Under the pieces are notes generated by a model, which was not told the DNA's origin, did not search any database, and was given only the letters and a program-made list of their open reading frames with translations. DNA of 7,603 bases, from positions 1-7,603 of the forward strand of contig JAKFXU010000091.1 of the NCBI GenBank assembly GCA_021731215.1. The letters run 5' to 3'. The translations under genes were made by a program, and so were the position numbers. Shown here in pieces: positions 1-6,450 of the stretch (positions are counted from its first letter, which is position 1; each line of letters starts with the position of its first letter). Source of the DNA: Rhodoferax sp. Lineage in GTDB: Bacteria > Pseudomonadota > Gammaproteobacteria > Burkholderiales > Burkholderiaceae_C.

Positions 1-147
1 GACGCGGTTATCAAGCCAGCAGCGGGCCAGGGCCGTTCCGCCGCACAGCTTCGCTTGTCCGAATTGAGGATCGCCCATGGCTTGCAATCGCCCCAGCACA
101 TCCTCCTGAAGCTGATACAGGGCTTTGATTTTCGCGCCTTCCATCAT
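1..147 (-). CDS. Probable AbiEii/AbiGii-family nucleotidyltransferase toxin, N-terminal part (runs off the window)
   Basis: Only the first 49 codons are present; the gene continues past base 1. The visible protein begins MMEGAKIKALYQLQ and ends with KLCGGTALARCWLDNRV. The GGTALA stretch followed by a basic/aromatic segment is the usual opening of the AbiEii/AbiGii (DUF1814) nucleotidyltransferase fold, in which it is normally followed by a D-L-D-F metal-binding motif; that motif would lie just outside the window. Known members are the toxin half of type IV AbiE-like toxin-antitoxin systems, where the antitoxin AbiEi is usually encoded just upstream. Here the upstream gene is a winged-helix/Fic protein and no AbiEi is seen. 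The start at 147 is chosen because AAGGGA lies 5 bases before the ATG; a second ATG follows directly. It appears to have its own promoter. The identification rests on one motif in a fragment, so it is likely but not certain. Confidence 0.62.
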   Translation of the reverse strand, partial: MMEGAKIKALYQLQEDVLGRLQAMGDPQFGQAKLCGGTALARCWLDNRV

Positions 148-161
148 GGAATTCCCTTGCT

Positions 162-203
162 TGACATATATGTCATTCTCACTCGGGGCGATCGAAAAGT
201 CAA
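162..203 (-). promoter_or_regulatory. Candidate promoter with 14-bp palindromic operator upstream of the AbiEii-like gene
   Basis: On the minus strand TTGACT (203-198, 5 of 6 to the sigma-70 -35 consensus) is followed after 17 bases by GAGAAT (180-175, 4 of 6 to the -10). Immediately downstream, sharing one base, is a perfect 14-bp palindrome TGACATATATGTCA (162-175), which would sit around the transcription start. The start codon is 14 bases further on. A symmetric site at this place suggests repression by a dimeric DNA-binding protein, as is common in toxin-antitoxin operons. The palindrome is seen directly; promoter function and the repressor are inferred. Confidence 0.45.
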
Positions 204-227
204 ATGGCCATCAGGGCGGTTTCTAGG

Positions 228-338
228 TTAAAGCCGCACGCTGTCGCCGTCGCTGTCGTCGGACAGCAGTTCGAGCCGGTGGGGCCGGTGGGCGCGGGTT
301 TGGCGCCGCTCCAGCCGCTTGGCCTGCGCCGCCTCAGG
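228..338 (-). pseudogene. Detached 3' fragment of the small secretion-operon gene (left copy of the 111-bp direct repeat)
   Basis: This stretch matches 1748-1858 at 105 of 111 bases without gaps; the differences are at 258, 286, 302, 316, 324 and 336. Read on the minus strand it encodes the last 36 residues and the stop codon of the 128-residue protein encoded at 1748-2134. The frame is intact and ends in DGDSVRL plus TAA. Three differences are silent (258, 324, 336) and three change residues (two Leu to Arg, one Glu to Gln). It has no start codon or ribosome binding site of its own, so it is a gene remnant. The stop codon of the Fic gene lies inside it in another frame. Similarity stops abruptly at the TAA on one side and three bases beyond the Fic stop on the other. 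It is probably a scar of insertion at the 3' end of a gene, or the remains of a duplicated or related allele. Confidence 0.85.
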
Positions 339-1479
339 GCTCCTCGCGACGACTGATTGGCGACACGGTGCCCAGGCTTCCTCCCTGTTGGACCAGCCTC
401 ATGGTGTCAACGTACCTTGGCGCGGACTTCAAATAGGCGTCTTCAAACGCATCGACGATGAACTCATGCCGGCCGCGCTCATAAAACGCGAGTAATCCAA
501 ACATGTAGTCTTGTCGGTTGACCTGGGTAAAACTGAATGGCGCCATGCCCATGCGAAGCAGCGGCGCGTTCACGCTGAGCCGGGATGTGCGCTTGTTGGC
601 GTCCGTAAATGGCTGAAGATAGGACATGAACGTCATTACAAAAACAGACTGTTCGAGCGGATTTTCAATAGCGCTGGCCTTTTCGCAAACAATATTGAAC
701 TGCTCTTCAAGCTGAAATGGATTGGCCAGAGGGTGATAGGCACTGTCTTCGAAACCCACCGCGCCGCGCCTGATTCTTCCACTGTCGGCTGGATTTCCAA
801 GCAAGCCAGCGCTCAGCAGGCTATGAACATCAAAAACGAAACGCCTGTTAATGACCAGCTCCTCGCGGCTTTCAGTCATGAATTGAATTGCGTCTTTGTG
901 GTTCATGACGATTCGCAACTCCTTGTCGCTGAGGCCCTCCGGGCGTTCGCCCAATTCGATCAGTGATTTGGTATCAAGCCAACTGATCTGCACATTTTCC
1001 AGACGACTTGAGGCATATGAGAGGTCAATCAACAAGCTGTTCATTACCCGGCGATAGGCGGTTTCATTGACCATGAAGTCGGCGCGGCCGACTGCCATCA
1101 AGCGCTCGCACCTGTCAATGCTCAGCCACCGCGTCACATTGGGCTCATAGTTCTGAAGCAAGGCAGGGTTGTAGAACACGGCAGGACGCTGGTCCTTTGG
1201 CCGTGACAAATCCCATTCCAGGTAAGGAAGAGACCTTGCTGCCAGCCGATACCGCCGGGATTTCGTTTCGCCTGTTGCTTCAATCAGGCCCTTGTCAAGC
1301 AGATGCGCAACGGACCGGAAAATGGTCGTACGGTTAACTTTGTCGTTGATTTGCGCGGCAATCTCACTGGCAGATAGCCACTCATCACGCCCCTTCAAAC
1401 GAACCAGTGGGTCAGCTTGCTGTTGCAGCGCAAGAATGATGGCCTTGTCGCGGTCGTCCCCGGTCGATGAAGTGACCAT
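334..1479 (-). CDS. Winged-helix/Fic-domain protein with Gln in place of the catalytic His
   Basis: A 381-residue protein starting at ATG 1479, where a near-perfect AAGGAGGT lies 4 bases upstream; an in-frame ATG at 1545 would add 22 residues but lacks such a site. Residues about 12-80 look like a winged helix-turn-helix (SASEIAAQI ... RTTIFRSVAHLLDKGLI). Next comes a class II Fic architecture: the inhibitory motif S157-S-R-L-E161-N162 fits [S/T]xxxE[G/N], a flap segment DSAYHPLANPF lies near 245-255, and the core is LQPFTDANKR at 288-297. Canonical Fic enzymes use the His of HxFx[D/E][G/A]N[G/K]R to transfer AMP or another group to a hydroxyl side chain. Here that position is Gln (codon CAG), while Phe, Asp, Asn, Lys and Arg are kept. 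I recall related proteins with LQPF in this place, so it may be a subfamily trait rather than a recent mutation. The protein may be a DNA-binding regulator with a nucleotide-sensing Fic fold, or an enzyme with altered chemistry. G+C is visibly below that of its neighbours, which suggests transfer. Its stop codon lies in a repeated gene fragment. Confidence 0.85.
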   Translation of the reverse strand: MVTSSTGDDRDKAIILALQQQADPLVRLKGRDEWLSASEIAAQINDKVNRTTIFRSVAHLLDKGLIEATGETKSRRYRLAARSLPYLEWDLSRPKDQRPAVFYNPALLQNYEPNVTRWLSIDRCERLMAVGRADFMVNETAYRRVMNSLLIDLSYASSRLENVQISWLDTKSLIELGERPEGLSDKELRIVMNHKDAIQFMTESREELVINRRFVFDVHSLLSAGLLGNPADSGRIRRGAVGFEDSAYHPLANPFQLEEQFNIVCEKASAIENPLEQSVFVMTFMSYLQPFTDANKRTSRLSVNAPLLRMGMAPFSFTQVNRQDYMFGLLAFYERGRHEFIVDAFEDAYLKSAPRYVDTMRLVQQGGSLGTVSPISRREEP

Positions 1480-1500
1480 GACTACCTCCTTATCAAGTCG

Positions 1501-1546
1501 ATTGATGCAGTGATTGTTGCACGAATGCATCAATTCCAGCAACAAT
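1501..1546. promoter_or_regulatory. Cluster of four ATTGWTGC(A/T) half-sites upstream of the Fic gene
   Basis: Four near-identical 9-mers lie in 46 bases: ATTGATGCA at 1501-1509 and ATTGTTGCA at 1513-1521 in one direction, then their inverted forms TGCATCAAT at 1526-1534 and AGCAACAAT at 1538-1546. Within each pair the spacing is exactly 12 bases, and the whole array is roughly symmetric about 1523-1524. It begins 21 bases upstream of the Fic start codon, just before the ribosome binding site. Such regular half-sites are typical of operators bound cooperatively by dimers. The winged-helix domain of the Fic protein is the obvious candidate for autoregulation, but that is inference. I see no convincing sigma-70 promoter to place relative to the sites. 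Confidence 0.55.
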
Positions 1547-1660
1547 TTTCACACTGCGAACAATCGATTTTGGTCCATATTTGCGGCTCATACAGCTCAA
1601 ATTCGGGTTGCTTCTTGCTTTCATCATTTCAAATCATTCTGGCAACTACTCTGCTCAGCC

Positions 1661-1692
1661 CCGTAGGGTGGGCAAAGCGCAGCGTGCCACGG
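1661..1692. repeat. Possible REP-like intergenic palindrome (GGGTGGGCA ... TGCC)
   Basis: The segment reads GTAGGGTGGGCA, then AAGCGCAGCG, then TGCCACGG. GGCA (1671-1674) pairs with TGCC (1685-1688), and GT (1668-1669) with AC (1689-1690) across a one-base bulge, giving a short imperfect hairpin. I recall close variants of GTAGGGTGGGCAAAGCGCAG as a common intergenic element in many proteobacteria; this is memory, not a search result. It lies between the small secretion-operon gene and the Fic gene, inside the segment bracketed by the 111-bp repeat. It has no T-run, so it is not a clear intrinsic terminator, although it could mark the 3' end of the operon transcript. The rest of the gene-less stretch 1547-1747 shows nothing I can name. 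Confidence 0.4.
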
Positions 1693-1747
1693 TGCCAGCC
1701 AACACGGCGCGACGACCAGCATCGGTCTGCGTGAAGATCGGTGGCGA

Positions 1748-1858
1748 TTAAAGCCGCACGCTGTCGCCGTCGCTGTCATCGGACAGCAGTTCGAGCCGGT
1801 GGGGCAGGTGGGCGCGGGTTTCGCGCCGCTCCAGCAGCTTGGCTTGCGCCGCCTCGGG
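1748..1858. repeat. Right copy of the 111-bp direct repeat (3' end of a live gene)
   Basis: These bases are the last 36 codons and stop of the gene at 1748-2134 and recur at 228-338 with six substitutions and no gaps. The offset is exactly 1520 bases. The two copies are in the same orientation and enclose the Fic gene and its regulatory region. Because this copy is continuous with the full-length gene it is the original, and the left copy is the duplicate or import. Confidence 0.9.
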
Positions 1859-2134
1859 CAGGTCGGTGAACTGCAGCAGCCCGCGGTTGATCAGGACATC
1901 AATCAGGTCTTCCAGCACGCGCGCCAGGCCGATGTCGGTCTGGCTCAGCGCGTCGGCCTGGCTGGTCACGTCTTGCACAAAGGCCTCGACCTCGGGGTCG
2001 GCCGCCGACACCGCTTGCCAGTTCCCCATCACGATTCTCTGCGGACTCAGGGTCTGGCGGGTCAGGGCCACGATGCGGCCATCGGCATTGCGGCGGCACA
2101 TCAGCGCGGCGGCGGGTGGAACCGGCTTGCTCAT
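1748..2134 (-). CDS. Conserved small protein of the 'tryptophan synthase subunit beta like' family (not TrpB)
   Basis: A 128-residue soluble protein with no signal peptide or membrane segment. It shows [14 protein letters not shown] near residues 13-26, then [21 protein letters not shown] (67-87), [16 protein letters not shown] (89-104) and an acidic tail with SDDSDGDS. I recognise this pattern from small proteins in pseudomonads and Burkholderiales that databases often call 'tryptophan synthase subunit beta like'. It is far too short for TrpB and shows no PLP-binding features, so the name is a historical misnomer and the function is unknown. The ATG at 2134 overlaps the stop of the upstream LuxR-type gene (ATGA), which supports this start over the Met at residue 12, and suggests translational coupling. 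It is the last gene of the secretion operon. Its last 36 codons are duplicated at 228-338. Confidence is high for the gene and moderate for the family. Confidence 0.8.
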   Translation of the reverse strand: MSKPVPPAAALMCRRNADGRIVALTRQTLSPQRIVMGNWQAVSAADPEVEAFVQDVTSQADALSQTDIGLARVLEDLIDVLINRGLLQFTDLPEAAQAKLLERRETRAHLPHRLELLSDDSDGDSVRL

Positions 2135-2844
2135 GCCGATGGCTCACTGGAGGAAACCGAGCCCGGATCGGCCCCGGCGGCCAGGCGCAGCACCAGTTGC
2201 AGCCGGTCGCGCACGCCGAGTTTTTCAAACACGGCGCCCAGATGGGCTTTGACGGTGCGCTCGGAAATAAACAGCAGGTCAGCGACTTCTTTGTTGGAGC
2301 GCCCGGCCGCCACGGCGCGCGCCACCTGGGCCTCGCGCGCTGACAGCAGGGCCCAGGGATTGGCGGCCGGTGCGGCCACGGCTGCGCTGGCCGTCGCCGC
2401 CGGTGCGCGCGCTTTGTCCAATGCCACTCGGCCGGCCAGCGCCGCGTGGCTGGCGCCGACCAGGCGTTGCAGCAGGTCGGGCCCGGCCCACAGGCCGCCG
2501 TGCTCCACCACCAAGGCCACTTCTTGCAGCAGCGCGGGCACGCCGTAGGCATGGGTGTAGCCGCGCACGCCGGCGTTGAGCGCGTTCAGGCCTTCAAGGG
2601 CTTCGGGCGCGCCCGACAGCAGCACGACCCGGGCGCCGGGCTGGGCCTGCAAGACCTGGCGCAGGTAAAGCGGCCATTGCGCATCGGCGCTGCTGAGCCA
2701 GACCAGGCACTGCAGGGCTGACTCCGTACCTAAACGCGCCTGCAGGGCAGCGCCCGCCAGCGCCTGACCGTCCGGAAAAGCCTCGCGCCAGCGCTCTGGC
2801 ACGGCCGCTGGCGCACTGGAGAGGAAGAAGTGTTGGGTCATCAT
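2131..2844 (-). CDS. LuxR/NarL-type regulator with degenerate receiver domain
   Basis: A 237-residue protein with a C-terminal LuxR-type helix-turn-helix at about 167-219: [15 protein letters not shown], then [20 protein letters not shown], then FEKLGVRDR. The N-terminal 125 residues have receiver-like spacing (VVLLSG at 73-78, [13 protein letters not shown] at 89-101). The strand that should carry the phospho-acceptor Asp reads CLVWLSSAD, with no acidic residue at the expected end, and the usual Lys after the last strand is replaced in THAYG. It is therefore probably not switched by ordinary Asp phosphorylation. An Ala/Pro-rich linker (145-163) joins the domains. The ATG at 2844 overlaps the HlyD-family stop (ATGA); a second ATG follows at once. 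Its place inside a LapB/LapC-type export operon suggests control of the adhesin or its export, which is inferred from context. The helix-turn-helix call is secure; the receiver call is an eye alignment. Confidence 0.85.
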   Translation of the reverse strand: MMTQHFFLSSAPAAVPERWREAFPDGQALAGAALQARLGTESALQCLVWLSSADAQWPLYLRQVLQAQPGARVVLLSGAPEALEGLNALNAGVRGYTHAYGVPALLQEVALVVEHGGLWAGPDLLQRLVGASHAALAGRVALDKARAPAATASAAVAAPAANPWALLSAREAQVARAVAAGRSNKEVADLLFISERTVKAHLGAVFEKLGVRDRLQLVLRLAAGADPGSVSSSEPSA

Positions 2845-4259
2845 CGTTCTGTCATGGCGTTGGCTTTGGCCCGCAGCACGGGTTTGAGCAGGTAGGACAG
2901 CACCGTTTTTTTGCCGGTGAGGACATCGACCTGGGCCACCATGCCTGGAATGATAGGCAGGCTGGGGCCCAGGCTGGATTGGCGCGTGCGCACCCGCACG
3001 TGGTAGAAGGCGTTGCCTTTTTCGTCAATCACCGAGTCGGCGCCGATGGTGATGACTTCGGCCGCCAGGCCGCCGAAGATGGCAAAGTCATAGGCGGTGA
3101 ACTTGACCGTGGCGTGCTGCCCCGGGTGCAAAAAGCCGATGTCCTTGGGCGTGATTTGCACTTCGAGAATCAGCGCGTCGTCCAGCGGCACCACCTCCAC
3201 CACCTCTTTGCCGGGTTGCACCACCGCGCCCACGGTGTTGACCAGCAGGCGCTTGACGGTGCCGCGCACCGGCGACTTGATGTCGGCGTGCTTGACCTTG
3301 TCTTCCAGCGCCAGCCCGCCCTGGGACAGGCTGGCCAGCCGGCTCATGGTCTCCGACAGCTCGGCGCTCATCTGGTTGCGGCTGGTAAGCTGCACTTCTT
3401 CGATCTTGCGGGTGGCTTCCAGAATGGCGGACTGCACGCGCGCGATTTGGGCCGTGGCCTGCTCGCGGTCGCCGCGCAGGCGCGCCACTTCGCGCTCCAG
3501 CCGAATGACCTCGACCTCGGAGACGGCGCCGGTGGCCACCATCGGGCGGGTGGCGTTGATTTCGCGCGTCATCAGATCCTGGCTGCGCACCGCCTGATCG
3601 CGCCGGGCCAGCACTTCGTTGAGCTCTTGCTGGCGCTGGGTGAGCTGGTTTTGCGCGATGAAAATCTGGGCGCTGATCTCGGCCCGGCGTGACTCGTAGA
3701 GGCGCATTTCCTGCGCCACCACATCGGGCGCTTCACGCCGCAGCTCGGCCGGCGGGTTGAACGCGCTGCCGCGCGTCAGGGCCTCCAGCCGCAGCGCCTT
3801 GGCCTGCAGGGCCAACTGGCTGGCGCGGCTCTCCAGCAGGGTGGAGACAAAGCGGGTGGGGTCCACGCGCAGCAGCAGTTGGCCGGCTTCGACCACCTGG
3901 CCTTCGCGCACCAGCAGCGCCTCGACCACGCCGCCGTCGACACTTTGGATGATCTGCACCTGGCTGGTCGGCACCACGCGGGCCTCGCCGCGGGTGACTT
4001 CGTCGATCTCGGCAAAAGCGGCCCAGACCACCAGCAGGACCAGCACCACGGCGGCCAGACGCAGCAGCAGCCGCGCGCGCAAGGGCTCTTGCTGCAGGCG
4101 GGCCCAGTCGGCGTCGCCGGCCCAGTCCAGCTTCTCGTGCTCGTCAACCGGCGTCAGCCGCTTCACCAGCGGGCCAAAAGTGGCGTCGCCGGTGCGGCTG
4201 GCGCCCTTGACCAGGGCGCCGGTTTGCTCAAAGGTTTTTTGCTCCAGCCCGGCCATCAT
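2841..4259 (-). CDS. lapC: HlyD-family membrane fusion protein of a type I secretion system (LapC-like)
   Basis: A 472-residue periplasmic adaptor that would link the ABC exporter to a TolC-like outer-membrane channel. Order: a cytoplasmic N-terminal segment of about 62 residues, one membrane helix (about 64-83, [20 protein letters not shown]), the first half of the lipoyl-like domain ([21 protein letters not shown], 108-127), a long coiled coil rich in Gln, Glu and Arg (about 140-315), the second lipoyl half ([12 protein letters not shown], 327-338), and a beta-barrel ending in the HlyD family signature around [19 protein letters not shown] (435-453). This matches the family's usual length and order. 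The start at 4259 overlaps the exporter stop (ATGA); the next codon is also ATG. The symbol is by analogy with the Lap adhesin export system of pseudomonads; the substrate is not encoded here. Confidence 0.92.
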   Translation of the reverse strand: MMAGLEQKTFEQTGALVKGASRTGDATFGPLVKRLTPVDEHEKLDWAGDADWARLQQEPLRARLLLRLAAVVLVLLVVWAAFAEIDEVTRGEARVVPTSQVQIIQSVDGGVVEALLVREGQVVEAGQLLLRVDPTRFVSTLLESRASQLALQAKALRLEALTRGSAFNPPAELRREAPDVVAQEMRLYESRRAEISAQIFIAQNQLTQRQQELNEVLARRDQAVRSQDLMTREINATRPMVATGAVSEVEVIRLEREVARLRGDREQATAQIARVQSAILEATRKIEEVQLTSRNQMSAELSETMSRLASLSQGGLALEDKVKHADIKSPVRGTVKRLLVNTVGAVVQPGKEVVEVVPLDDALILEVQITPKDIGFLHPGQHATVKFTAYDFAIFGGLAAEVITIGADSVIDEKGNAFYHVRVRTRQSSLGPSLPIIPGMVAQVDVLTGKKTVLSYLLKPVLRAKANAMTER

Positions 4260-6415
4260 GCAGCCTTTCCGATGCGCCCTTGGCGCAGTGCCGTAATCAC
4301 CTGCTCTTTGGGGCCGTCGGCCATGATGCGCCCGCCGTCCATGACGATGATGCGGTCCGCCAGATCCAGCAGCGAGGTGCGGTGACTGATCAGCAGCACC
4401 GTTTTGCCCTGCGCGAACTCGGTCAGGCGACGCTTGATGTCGTCCTCGCTCGAAAAATCCATGGACGAGGTCGGCTCGTCGAGCAGCAGGATGGGCGGGT
4501 CGTTGATGACCGCGCGCGCGATGGCCACGCCCTGGCGCTGGCCGCCCGACAAGGATTCACCGCGCTCGCCGACCAGCATGTCAAAGCCCTGCGGGTGCTG
4601 GTTGACCAGGCCGAGGATGCCGCCGATTTCGGCCGCTTTGACAATGTCTGCGTCTTGCGCCAGCGGCGCGCCCATGGTGATGTTGTCGCGCAGGCTGCCA
4701 TAGAACAGCATCACGTCCTGCTGCACGTAGCCGATCTGGCGGCGCAGTTCGGCCGGGTCGAGCTGGCGCAGGTCGATGCCGTCCACCAGCACCGCGCCTT
4801 CGGTCGGGCGGTAGAGGCCGAGAATGAGTTTTTCGAGCGTGGTCTTGCCGGAGCCGATGCGCCCCAGGATGGCCACTTTTTCACCCGGCTTGATGCTGAA
4901 GCTGAGGTTGCGCAGCGAGGGCGTGCTTTGGCCGGGGTAGCTGAAGCTGACGTCGCGAAAGTCGATCGCGCCTTTCAGACGGCCGCGGCTGATGAAGCTG
5001 GTGTCTTCGGGGCGCTCGACGTCACGCGCCATCATTTCGTTGAGCGAGGTCAGCGCGGTGGCGGCGGTGTGGTACTGCACCAGCAAGCCGGCCACCTGCC
5101 CGACCGGCGCCATGGCGCGCGAGGCCAGCATGGTGCAGGCAATCAGGCCGCCCAGGGTCAGCTCGCGCTCGGAAATCAGGTAGACGCCGATGATGACGAT
5201 GGACAGATTGATGGACTGCTGGACAAAGGCCGAGGTGTTGCTGGCGGTGCTGGAGAGCAGGCGCAGTTGCGCGCCGACGCGGGCCAGCAGCGCCGCGCTT
5301 TTTTCCCATTTGCGCTGAATCGGCGCCTCGGCCGCCAGCGCCTTGATGGTCTCGAAGCCGACCAGGCCCTCGATCAGGGTGGCGTTGCGCTGGGCGCCGG
5401 CGCGGTAGGTGGTTTCGGCCAGCTCGTGCATGCGCCCCTGCACCGCCAGCGCATACAGCAGCATGATAAGGGCGCCGATGCCCAGCGGGATCACCATGTA
5501 CCAGGAAATCCAGGCGATCACCACCATGAAGATGAGAGCGAACGGCAGGTCGATAAAGGCCACCACGGTGGCCGAGCCGATGAAGTCGCGCACCGACTCG
5601 AAGGCGCGCAGGTTGGAGGCAAAGGAGCCGGCCGAGGCCGGGCGCTGCTCCATGCGCGCGCCCAGCACGCGCTCCATGATGAAGGCCGACAGCTTGACGT
5701 CGGCGCGGCTGCTGGCCAGGTCCACAAAGCGCCCGCGCATCGTGCGCAGCACCAGGTCGCTGACCAGCATGACCGACAAGCCCAGCGCCAGCACCCACAG
5801 GGTATCAAACGCCTGATTGGGCACCACGCGGTCGTACACGTTCATGACGAACAAGGGCATGCCGAGCGCGAACAGGTTGGCCAGAAAGGCCGCCAGCAGC
5901 ACGTCGCGGTAGAGCGGCCGGCTCTCGCCAATCACGCCCCAGAACCAGTGGCCGTGCCGGCCGGCACGGACCTCGGGCGTGCGCGCATCGAAACGCTGGG
6001 TCGGACGCGCATAGATGGCGCTGCCCAGGTAGTCGGCCGTGAGCTTGTCCAGCGGCACATCGACCGGGGCGTCGCCCAGCTCGGGATAGATCACGCGCGC
6101 CTGATTGCGCTCGGCGTTGAAGCCCAGCAGCACACAGGCGCGCTCGTCATTAAGCAGCACGATGGTGGGCAACAGGGCGTCCTTCAGTTGCACCAAGGGA
6201 CTGCGCACCAACTGGCTGCTGAGGTGGGCACGCCGGGCGGCGCGCACAAACAGACTGGGGGTGAGGCGGCCCTGCTCGGCCGGCAGGCCGGCCATCAGCG
6301 CATCACGGGTGGGAGCCGCACCGTGCGCACGGGCGACGATCAGCAAACACGCCAGCAACTCGTCGTTGACAGCGGTTGCCGCCGGAACCTCACCTGGATT
6401 TTCCATATTCAGCAT
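4256..6415 (-). CDS. lapB: Type I secretion ABC permease/ATPase with inactive C39-like domain (LapB/LssB type)
   Basis: A 719-residue inner-membrane exporter. Residues about 15-140 form a C39-peptidase-like domain without the catalytic residues: Glu19 stands where the catalytic Cys should be, R92/A93 where the His should be, and Y110 where the Asp should be. Such domains bind the unfolded RTX substrate rather than cut a leader. About six membrane helices follow between 171 and 440 (for example DVLLAAFLANLFALGMPLFV at 171-190). The nucleotide-binding domain has Walker A GRIGSGKTT (518-526), Q-loop YVQQD (563-567), signature LSGGQ (622-626), Walker B ILLLDE (642-647) and the H-loop His678. Length and order fit the LapB/LssB group that exports large RTX adhesins. 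ATG 6415 is used; the ribosome binding site is weak, and an ATG at 6406 is an alternative. First gene of the four-gene operon. Confidence 0.93.
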   Translation of the reverse strand: MLNMENPGEVPAATAVNDELLACLLIVARAHGAAPTRDALMAGLPAEQGRLTPSLFVRAARRAHLSSQLVRSPLVQLKDALLPTIVLLNDERACVLLGFNAERNQARVIYPELGDAPVDVPLDKLTADYLGSAIYARPTQRFDARTPEVRAGRHGHWFWGVIGESRPLYRDVLLAAFLANLFALGMPLFVMNVYDRVVPNQAFDTLWVLALGLSVMLVSDLVLRTMRGRFVDLASSRADVKLSAFIMERVLGARMEQRPASAGSFASNLRAFESVRDFIGSATVVAFIDLPFALIFMVVIAWISWYMVIPLGIGALIMLLYALAVQGRMHELAETTYRAGAQRNATLIEGLVGFETIKALAAEAPIQRKWEKSAALLARVGAQLRLLSSTASNTSAFVQQSINLSIVIIGVYLISERELTLGGLIACTMLASRAMAPVGQVAGLLVQYHTAATALTSLNEMMARDVERPEDTSFISRGRLKGAIDFRDVSFSYPGQSTPSLRNLSFSIKPGEKVAILGRIGSGKTTLEKLILGLYRPTEGAVLVDGIDLRQLDPAELRRQIGYVQQDVMLFYGSLRDNITMGAPLAQDADIVKAAEIGGILGLVNQHPQGFDMLVGERGESLSGGQRQGVAIARAVINDPPILLLDEPTSSMDFSSEDDIKRRLTEFAQGKTVLLISHRTSLLDLADRIIVMDGGRIMADGPKEQVITALRQGRIGKAA

Positions 6416-6450
6416 GCGCGACCCGTGTTGATTGGCGTGGTAAGCGATTC

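Noticed and set aside
511..966. A plus-strand open frame of 151 codons inside the Fic gene
   Set aside because: It lies wholly opposite conserved Fic residues, with no ribosome binding site or recognisable fold.
228..1858. Insertion sequence or integron flanked by the direct repeat
   Set aside because: No transposase or integrase, no terminal inverted repeats and no short target duplication are visible; the repeat itself is coding sequence.
1799..4385. Several plus-strand open frames of 70-250 codons opposite the regulator and adaptor genes
   Set aside because: They overlap well-supported minus-strand genes and have low-complexity Ala/Arg/Gly/Gln-rich translations typical of shadow frames in G+C-rich DNA.
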